Positions 56,371-64,000 of a DNA stretch of 64,000 bases are shown piece after piece. Numbering within the stretch: the first letter of the stretch is position 1; each line of letters begins with the position of its first letter. The notes beneath the pieces were generated by a model. It ran no database searches. It was not told the origin of the DNA and was given only the letters and a program-made list of their open reading frames with translations. The stretch lies in the NCBI GenBank assembly GCA_014529385.2, contig CM043942.1, positions 105,712,141 through 105,776,140 on the forward strand, given 5' to 3'. Both the position numbers and the translations under genes were made by a program. The stretch comes from Adiantum capillus-veneris (lineage: Eukaryota; Streptophyta; Polypodiopsida; Polypodiales; Pteridaceae).

Positions 56371-57159
56371 ATACACAAAAAAAAAATAAAAAAATAATGA
56401 AGAATTTGGAAAAATGGACAGATCCATCGCGTCCGGAACGGCCCAAAACCCCAATCTACAATATCAAAGTGCTCAAATCCGACCTAGGATGAGCAGTTTA
56501 TGTCCAAAACAGGCTCCAAAAACCCCAAAAACACACCTGTGGCTGTTCCTCCTCTCTTCTCCACGTTTTTTCTGGTCTTCTCTCTGCTTTTTCAGTTCCC
56601 ACACTTAGCTTTATTAGTTGGGCACCCGTGGCCTTTTAGATGACTTCAAACGGACCCCGAACAGGCCAAAAACTGACCTCGTAGTGCATAGTTGTCACCT
56701 TTTTGCATCATCCGCACACCTGGCACTCAGTTCTTTTCAATAATGCGTCTCACAACCACGTGAAGTGGCCCCAAAAAGTGGTCCTAATGATGACCTTTTT
56801 GCATAACTCTCACAAGAAAACACCACTTTGTGTTCGTATTCATCCACGTGCAAATATTGACCCCGTTCGGCCTCCTAACGCCACTCGATGCCATCTGACG
56901 CACCTGCTTACCTCATGTCGTCGGCCGGCGGATAGCTTCCTCGAGAATTTTACACGCTACCAACTCCCCCTTATTGTAGAAAAAACACAGTGGTACTGGT
57001 AATAGTGAAAATCGATGCACTATGTACACCCTGTCCTACCTGTACACATGTGGGCCCCACGTAACCACCTGGCTCTGAAAAATGGGCAATTCTTTATTTG
57101 ATGCACCATGCATGTATATGTACATATGCGCAATCCCTTGCTCCAAAAAACTCCTGACA
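56371..57159 (-). repeat. Tat array LTR4, truncated
   Basis: Matches LTR1 from about 41870 (GAATGAAGAATTTGG region) to CTCCTGACA. The first roughly 350 bp of the plus-strand LTR, the primer-binding site and the leader of unit 3 are missing. Confidence 0.85.
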
Positions 57160-58018
57160 ATGTCAAGTATATACAAATGAAAAGTTTCCTGAAATATATT
57201 TTGCCGATAATCATCTACTCGTATGATAGCTATGCATAGGACTAAGTATCCAACATACATTTCATTTTTTACTTGGATTTGCAAAATTTCAACAGAACCT
57301 CCCCTGTATTTTGAATATAATTTCAAAAAAACTCAATAGTTTTATGTCATCTCACTTAGAGACCCTCACAAGAGGATTAAGGTCAAACTACACATCATCT
57401 GACTCCATGTCTGCATTCTATGTTCAAAATCATCTTACCAAAATGGTTTTAAAAAAACATAAGACTCAAAATTTATATTCCCTTGCTCAAAATTAAATCC
57501 ATGAGTTCTTTTTGCAATATGGCATCCCTCACGACACCCTTAGCGGGATGTTTAAGGTTTCCCAACCAAATGATACCCTATATGCAATTGTACATGTGAT
57601 GAATTAAGATCATGTTCTTCATTACCAATATTCATTCCAATATTTGGACATGCATATATAGAATAACCAAATAAACCACAATCGAACATATAGTTTTGAA
57701 CACATAAGGACTAGCACTATCTGTTCTAAGTACGTACGAGAGCACCTACCTGATAAAGTTTTTGTTTTGAAAATCAAATTCTATTATAGAGCCGGTTTTG
57801 TTTGTGATTCCTTCTGCTTCAAGATGCGTTCTTACTTTGTTTACTGAGCCGAGGAGACTTCAAGGGTTGAAGAAAAAGGAATGAGCACATCATATATCGC
57901 TTTGTCTGAATCAATCAAGTCTATGTTTACGTCACAAAATATGAGGAATCGCCATAGATTGTATTCTCTTTTACTAGTATTCAACAATGTGTAAGTGTGA
58001 TCTAAAAAAACTCTACTA

Positions 58019-58022
<4 letters not shown>
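57160..58022. other. Flanking sequence with a dispersed repeat
   Basis: 57280-57380 (CCTCCCCTGTATTTTGAATA...CTCACAAGAGGATTAAGGTC) resembles 41245-41335 on the other side of the Tat array. The rest has no coding signal. Confidence 0.5.
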
Positions 58023-58071
<49 letters not shown>

Positions 58072-58100
58072 TTGTCCGTGCAAGCAGACAACGAAGCTTG

Positions 58101-58134
<34 letters not shown>
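58023..58134 (+). repeat. Two (GT)n tracts
   Basis: 58023-58067 and 58105-58134, separated by 37 bp of unique sequence. The second abuts the GT-embedded element. Confidence 0.9.
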
Positions 58135-58136
<2 letters not shown>

Positions 58137-60231
58137 CTGTTTAAATCTTAACTAATAAGACATAATTGAATTTTTACATTCAAAAGACAGCTAGCCAAAA
58201 GATGGCCAAGGAATAATGAACTGATATGTACAAAAATAACTCAGTATTAGAATTATTTAGGTACAATGAATGTAGCAAAGAGATCCTCTTTCAATAAGAC
58301 TAGTAGTAAAAGAACTTCCCATTCCTCAGTGAGTATTTCATTACAGAAAGGTTGCTTGCCAAAGTGATAGAGTTTTCCTTTTAATTCCCCAAAGATAATA
58401 TCCTTCATGAGTTATTTAACTGTCATTTTGGTGAGGTTTTATCAATAACCATAGATACTATCTCCTAGGTATAGAACAAATGTTGTATTTATCATACAAA
58501 TGGGATCCAATGTAATCTATAAGTTACAACCTTATAGCTAGCCAAGTAGTAGAAGCCTAGCCTGACCAAAAATAGAAACAGACTGTCAAAAAAATATAAC
58601 GATGTGGTTCTTCATAGAGTGCAACGGATCATATTCCATCCTATAAAAGCAACATAAACTAGAACATGGGTCCGAAAACTGTGGTTCAACAGTTTACCAC
58701 TCCCTCCATATGGAAGGTTCTTCCAAGTCACAAAAAGTAGACAACAAGACATTCATTAATACCAGCCAATGAATTAGAAGCAGTATTCCATCCTTATCTA
58801 AGGTACAACCCTTTCCGACCTTCTGTTGAAGCCAAAATTTCCATATACTTACCTTCACAAACAGTTTGAACCGAGAACCATTTCAACACCCAAAAACGTT
58901 GGGTTATATCCACCTTTATTTTCAAATATAGATGATGATCCTTTCCTCAGAATGTGAGCATGCACAGTGATAAAGAGTACCTAGTGCCTCAGTTGCTACA
59001 AGGGCTAAGAGTACCCCCATTTTTTGAAAAGAACCATTTATGCCGAGACTAGGAAATGTGAGAACGCACAGTAATGCAAAATTTAAACAGTGCCTCAATT
59101 ATTATACAGGTCAAGAATAGCCCCATTTTTCTGAGAAAAATCAGTTATGCCAAGATTAGGTAAAGCATGCAGATGCTAATTCCCTGCAGCGGGTTTTTTT
59201 AGAAAACCCATTTACAAGATCATATCGTAGTTTAAAGTCATATTGCACATAGTTTTTATTCCACAAGAGCAGAAAGACCATAACTCCTGATGTATACCAA
59301 AGAATTCTAGACAATCATTATATTTTACTGGGCTAAGAGGTGCCAACCACACACAGTATGAAGAGCCGAGAGACCCCGACAGCTTACCAAAGAAGCGGCT
59401 TAGCCATACCAAGGTCAGGAGCACCTCCCATTTATATTTCCATGATGTTATATCATACCATGTCAGCCCATAGCAGACAGGGGTGTATCATGCCCATAGT
59501 TACCATACCAAGCTAACACCATTCCCTAAGGTGTACAGTCAACAAGATAGGAAAAAAAAAACAGTTGCTTTGTATGCAGAAGCAGTCCCAAGGCCCACAA
59601 TAATGTCCAAGTACAGTAGTTGTGATTATGCAGCGGCTAATTTCTTAGCCGATACCTAAATTACATGCAGGTATTTCAAAAGAGTCCATTATTTTGCTCA
59701 AATTCTAGGCAAAAAAGTTTTTCTTTCTAAGTCTAATTTAAATACACAGTGTAAAGCTCAGACGACATCATTCTTCTCTTACCATGCAAGGTATTGCAAC
59801 ACCACTTAAACAAAAACCAAAGCTTAGTGAGGTACCCGTGTTACTTGAGTTACAAGCTCCATTTTGGCAAGATCAGACAGCAACGAAAAAAAGCAGAAAT
59901 AAAGACCTACTCCAGTGCTAAGTGAGGGCCAGAGTATGCCCTCACCTCAGTATATATAGGAAGTTATGCACGCTCCCAGATTCATCAGTTTGAATGCAAT
60001 CGGCCGCCCTAAGCTGCTCAAGCCTGTAGGTGCCATAGCTTGGGGAAGGTGATCAAGAGTGGACAGGGGCTGCCTACCCCATGAAATAGTTACACTTCAC
60101 GCTTTCTTCTAAGCGGTGGCCAAGTCCCCAGTCATCTTTATTATGCAACCATGGGGGGGGGGGGGGGGGGGGGAGAGGTTTTTTCCTTTTGGGAAGCTTT
60201 TCTTAAAAATACAACTTATGACCAGTATACC
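58135..60231. mobile_element. GT-embedded repeat element, copy 2 (about 2.1 kb)
   Basis: Begins AGCTGTTTAAATCTTAAC and ends CTTATGACCAGTATACC, as in copy 1, and lies between (GT)n tracts. The first 230 bp and the last 70 bp are closely similar to copy 1; several interior blocks are similar but rearranged in length. A G-run at 60152-60174 occupies the same place as in copy 1. One AGGTAAGTA is on the minus strand at 58846. No reading frame of note. Confidence 0.8.
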
Positions 60232-60252
60232 TGTGTGTGTGTGTGTGTGTGT
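60232..60252 (+). repeat. (GT)n tract, right side of copy 2
   Basis: About ten GT units, then ACCCGCCC, unrelated to the flank of copy 1. Confidence 0.9.
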
Positions 60253-60622
60253 ACCCGCCCTAACCTAGGCACCACACACAATGGGTCGGTAGTAGGCCCA
60301 TTGTGTATGGGCCTAATACCTTATGAGAGAGATGAGACTCACTTTTTGAAACAATCATCCAGGCCAGTTATGCCGAATGAGGGCTTGTATGATGGTGTTC
60401 TGGATTTGATTACGGTTAAATTCATTCTGGCAGTATTTTTTAATTAGTACAGATATCTCTTCCCAGGACAAAGAGGGGGTAGATGAAGAGTAGCAAATTA
60501 AGTAAAGAAGGCCAATACAAGAGCAAATAGAGGCTTTGTATGGCCTATTGCTATTTATTTTAATGAACTCTATGTGAGGAAGCTTAAGAGGATCCTTTCT
60601 CTAGATAAATCTAAGGTCATAT
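60253..60622. other. Unassigned sequence
   Basis: Contains a small inverted repeat (CACACACAATGGG / CCCATTGTGTATGGG near 60272-60310). Nothing else seen. Confidence 0.4.
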
Positions 60623-60794
60623 TGTAAGAACTAGGGGAAACTAGACTGAAGATCCTCCTCCCAACCTCCCTTTATTTAGGTGGGCTCCTAGCCCCTTGCC
60701 CTAGACGGATCCCCTGTCCACATTGTCTAGCCCCACCATTGGCCGTATTCCATGACTATCGTAGTTCTTAGGGTACAGGACCCTTGTCCTGACA
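60623..60794 (-). repeat. Candidate short 3' LTR of the chromovirus
   Basis: On the minus strand TGTCAGGACAAGGG to CTAGTTCTTACA, 172 bp, preceded by a purine-rich TAAGGAGAGAGTAA (60795-60808). The distal end is inferred from TG/CA only; the partner LTR is outside the window. AATAAA is present on the minus strand near 60672. Confidence 0.5.
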
Positions 60795-61265
60795 TTACTC
60801 TCTCCTTAAAGAAGAGTTTTCGTCCTCAAAAACAAAAGTGGGAAACTTCTTCTTAAGAACACTAATGTTTTCCCAAGTGGCACCTTCTTCAGGTGGGTCT
60901 TTCCACTTGATTAAGGCTTGTTGTCGTACGGGATGCCGTGTACGCAACTCATGATAATCGAGAACACATTCAGGTTCATGCCGTAAAGTAGGAGGTTCAA
61001 TGTGATCGACCAAAACCTGTTGGTCAATGACGTTGTCGTCCCCATGTAACCGCTTTCGTAGACGGCTTACATGAAACACCGGATGAATGCGAGAATGTGA
61101 TGGTAGTAATAGTTTGTAGGCACGATCACCAACGTGCTTGAGTATTTTGAAAGTCCCACAATATCGGGGAGATAATTTAGGTGTCGGTCCAGTTTTGAGA
61201 CTTCTGAATGTTCTGGCACACGTAAAAATACTTCCTCCCCTTCTTCGAAGGTAACTTGCCGACAT
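60795..61265 (-). pseudogene. Chromovirus integrase C-terminus with chromodomain
   Basis: 156-codon open frame. It starts with the integrase tail (KLSPRYCGTFKILKHVGDRA, HPVFHVSRLRK) and ends with a chromodomain (ALIKWKDPPEEGATWENISV), the mark of chromoviral Ty3/gypsy elements, thought to guide integration to modified chromatin. The rest of the polyprotein lies upstream at higher coordinates in other frames. The stop is at 60795, directly at the polypurine tract. Confidence 0.85.
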
Positions 61266-61303
61266 TTCTCATCAGCGTATTTCTTATACCGATCATGTGC
61301 TTG

Positions 61304-62095
61304 CTAGACATTCTGACGAGCAAGTTTCAGCATATCCATGTGGTCTTGGAGAAAATCCTTAACCTGTTGGAGTTTTTTGGTCTGTTGGAGTTTTTCGGTT
61401 GCCAACCCCACCGTAATTGGTGACCTAGGTTGAAACCCGTACATGAGCATGAAAGGACTAAAACCTGTTTTGACATGCTTAGAACTGTTGTAGGCAAACT
61501 CGAGAATAGGTAAGTATTCTTCCGAGTCTGTCTGTTTTTTGCTGACGTATCCTTTTAGCATATCCTCTAGCACCTGGTTAACCCGTTTCGTTTGACCATC
61601 TATTTCTCGATGATCAGTTGTACTGAGGTTAAGTTGTGTACCCAATCATTTAAAGACACCTCTCCAAAAGCGGTTGTTAAACTTGAGATCACGGTCACTA
61701 ACAATGTTACTTGGCAACCCATACAATTTGTATAGATTGTCCACAAATAACTTTTCTAGTTTCGGTGTCTTAACCAGTGATTTGGTCGGAATAAACTTAC
61801 ATAGTTTAGTCAACCTGTCTACGACTACCCATACTGAGTCATGACCTCGTATAGTGGTTGGTAAACCTATAATAAAATCCATAGAGATACTTTCCCATTT
61901 TCCATTGGGAATTTTCAAAGGATGTAAGATTCCTCCTACTTTCAGGCACTTTGCTTTGTTAACTTGACATTTTTGGCAATGCAAGACATAGCTTGAACAA
62001 AGCCATGTAGACCTTGCCACAAAAACTGTCGTCGTATGAGAGAATAAGTTTTTTTGATCCCAGGTGCCCTGCACTTGGACTATCATGACATTCAT
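61304..62095 (-). pseudogene. Chromovirus integrase core
   Basis: 62095-61646 holds the zinc-finger cysteines (HCQKCQVNKAK) and the core start SMDFIIGLPTT with VSDRDLKFNNRFW, so the first two catalytic Asp are present. 61645-61304 continues with DGQTKRVNQVLEDML, where the usual catalytic Glu of DGQTER is Lys. A TGA separates the two frames. The C-terminal chromodomain part follows in a shifted frame. Confidence 0.85.
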
Positions 62096-62453
62096 AAAGA
62101 ATTTGGCGCCGAATGTTTGTGTCCATCAGTACACAAACTCTCCCCTTGTGGAGTAGGTACCCATTGTCGATGGTAAAATGCTTCCATCGTTGTAGTTCAT
62201 CACTTGATAAAGGAGAACTAGGTGTGGAGGTTAACTATACACTACCTACATTGGATTGAGAAGGATCCCTCTTTTGAACATGGCTCCACACTTTGGAATA
62301 TGTTTCATCTTGCTCATATTTTCCCTTGAGAGAATCTAAAAATTCAATACAAAGTTCTGTGAACAAGAACAAATTAATCTCTAGCGTTTGACTTAAAGCG
62401 TCTGCCACTACATTGTATCGGCCTTTGCGATACCTTAACTTGGCATCATATTC

Positions 62454-62762
62454 CTAAAGGATCTCGGTCCACCTGTCTTTTCGACCCTTTAAATCTGTTT
62501 GTTGTGTAAACCATTTGATGCTTTCATGGTCAAACACAATCTCGAACTGAGCACCATACAGATAGTGCTGCCATGTCTTTAAGGCAGACACTATTGCATA
62601 GAGTTCGCGTTCGTAAGTAGAATAATTCTGTTGAGCTGCATCCAAGTTCTTACTTTCAAATGCAATTGGTCGTCCGTCTTGTAACTGGACTGCTCCAATA
62701 GCACAGTCGTCACTGGCATCCGTTTCCAAAACGAATGGTTTCAAAGGATCTACAATAGCCAC
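62454..62762 (-). pseudogene. Chromovirus RNase H
   Basis: FVLETDASDDCAIGAVQLQD, NYSTYERELYAIVSAL and YLYGAQFEIVFDHESI give the D, E and D residues of a Ty3-type RNase H. Between this and the integrase (62100-62453) the frame is broken. Confidence 0.85.
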
Positions 62763-62950
62763 TATAGGAGCTGTAGCTAATGCGTCTTTGAGTGTTTCAA
62801 AACTGTGTTGTTGAGCGGAACCCCACTGAAAATCCTTACCCTTGGCTTTTAGCTGGTCCGTGATAGATACAACAATGTTAGCACAGTTTTTTCACGAACC
62901 TTCGGTAAAAACCTGCAAAGCCTAAAAAGATCTATAATGCTTCCAGATTT

Positions 62951-63645
62951 TTAGGACGTGGCCATTTCCGTATGGTGTCCACTCCTGGATTGATCCATGT
63001 ATAGGCCATTAGATGAAATAACATGCCCTAAATAGTGAATTTCCTCCTTGAGAAAATCACATTTAGATTCCTTGGCATATAACTTGTTTGTGCGTAACAA
63101 CTCAAACACCTGTCTAAGATGTTGTAAGTGTTCTTCTTCAGAAGCACTATAAACTAGAATGTCATCAAGGAACACAATGATAAATTTTCCCAAAAACGGC
63201 TTCAAGACACTATCCATAAGTTTCATGAATGTCGCAGGGACATTGGTTAACCCAAATGACATCACCAAAAACTCGTAATGTCCAAACCGTGTTCGGAATG
63301 CAGTCTTAGGTATATTGGCAAGCCGAATATGGACTTGGTGATATCTTGACCGCAAGTCAATTTTTGTAAAAATTCGAGCGTGTGTTAGCTTATTAAATAA
63401 CTCATCTACCCTTGGCAATGGGTATTTGTTTTTAACTGTAACCGCATTTAAACCCTGTAGTCTATGCACATGCGCATAATGCCGTCCTTTTTCTTCACCA
63501 AAAGGATAGGCGAAGCCCATGGTGAAGAACTGGGTTGTATAAACCCTTTGCTAAGGTAGTCAACAAGCTGACATTCCACCTCAGCAGCTTCTGAGTAACT
63601 CATACGGTAAGGTGGTTTACTAACAGGTTTACAGCCTGCAGTCAC
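62951..63645 (-). pseudogene. Chromovirus reverse transcriptase
   Basis: 63645-63448 is the RT start ([38 protein letters not shown]). 63520-62951 continues after a frame change with FTKIDLRSRYHQVHI (motif A), MSFGLTNVPATFMKLM (motif B) and IIVFLDDILVYSAS (intact catalytic LDD). The frame is lost after YLGHVISSNG. Confidence 0.85.
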
Positions 63646-64000
63646 GTCATACCATGTTGTACTGAGCGTGTCGGTGGTAAACCTGATGGAAAATTATTAG
63701 GAAAGACATCTTGAAATTCGTTTAATAATTTTTGTAATTGATTAGCAACGTTTGCTTGTGTAGAATTAGCCATTAGTGGAAAAGAGGAGAGAGAAGCATG
63801 CGGCGTTGAGGAATGTTCAGCAGACTCAATGTTAGAAAGAAAATAAGACAGTGATTAACACAAGAAAACCTGTTCTATTTCATTATTAGAAACGAGCTGC
63901 ATAAGCTCGGCAGTACAAATCAGTGGTGATGAATTTATATCCTTTTCTTCTAACAACAACACATGTGTGCCAAGGGAATCAAACATCAAACTGTTGTGCT
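63646..64000 (-). pseudogene. Chromovirus protease-RT linker, runs out of window
   Basis: The minus-strand translation gives [20 protein letters not shown] and then the RT start, the usual linker between protease and RT. At the window edge the frame reads MFDSLGTHVLLL. Stops at about 63855 and near 63650. The protease itself is outside. Confidence 0.6.

Larger units (their letters stand above)
41514..57159 (-). mobile_element. Tat-like Ty3/gypsy head-to-tail array, four LTRs and three interiors
   Basis: Order on the plus strand: LTR1, interior 1 (full length), LTR2, interior 2 (internally deleted), LTR3, interior 3 (truncated), LTR4 (truncated). All are in minus orientation and adjacent units share the LTR between them. 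LTRs run TGTGAGCGGG to CTCCTGACA on the plus strand. The left flank (CACGT) and right flank (ATGTC) do not match, so no target duplication survives. The dual RNase H and the GGCGCCA-type primer site fit the plant Tat lineage. Confidence 0.85.

Overview
ORGANISM. This is plant nuclear DNA made almost entirely of transposable elements. The tRNA-iMet type primer-binding site TGGTATCAGAGC, Ty1/copia polyproteins, a Ty3/gypsy polyprotein with two RNase H modules (a plant Tat-lineage trait) and a chromodomain integrase all point to a land plant. A Penelope-like reverse transcriptase makes a non-flowering vascular plant (fern, lycophyte or conifer) my best guess, but this is inference. I see no convincing host gene, tRNA, rRNA or CRISPR array. 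LAYOUT. 1-1.9 kb: Ty3/gypsy gag-protease remnant (-). 1.9-3.5 kb: left LTR and gag of Copia-A (+), fused at about 3.48 kb to Copia-B (-), which runs to about 12.6 kb. Copia-B is split by Gypsy-C (5342-10776, +), which is flanked by the 5-bp duplication TTCCA. 12.65-13.76 kb: a minisatellite built around microsatellites. 14.3-17.7 kb: gag remnant (-). 18.06-18.80 kb: a second Copia-A LTR, inverted. 19.27-20.2 kb: candidate LTR (-). 21.5-22.2 kb: short tandem repeats. 22.2-25.8 kb: an inverted repeat copy interrupted by a MITE-like element and by a 2.4-kb element that sits inside a (GT)n tract. 25.9-28.9 kb: Gypsy-D, with an aspartic-protease domain after its integrase. 29.6-35.1 kb: a pol-less LTR element with palindrome-bearing 280-bp repeats and a coiled-coil reading frame. 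35.1-36.9 kb: Penelope-like RT, followed by the unoccupied counterpart of the 22-25 kb repeat. 37.6-41.5 kb: non-coding DNA with local direct and inverted repeats. 41.5-57.2 kb: a head-to-tail Tat-like array with four LTRs and three internal regions; one unit has an 1811-codon open frame with a mutated RT active site. 58.0-60.25 kb: second copy of the GT-embedded element. 60.6-64 kb: decayed chromovirus (-). HOW THE PARTS RELATE. Nothing here forms an operon or pathway. The genes are retroelement gag, protease, RT, RNase H and integrase modules, nearly all broken. The information lies in the nesting, in shared termini, and in two occupied/unoccupied site comparisons available inside the window.
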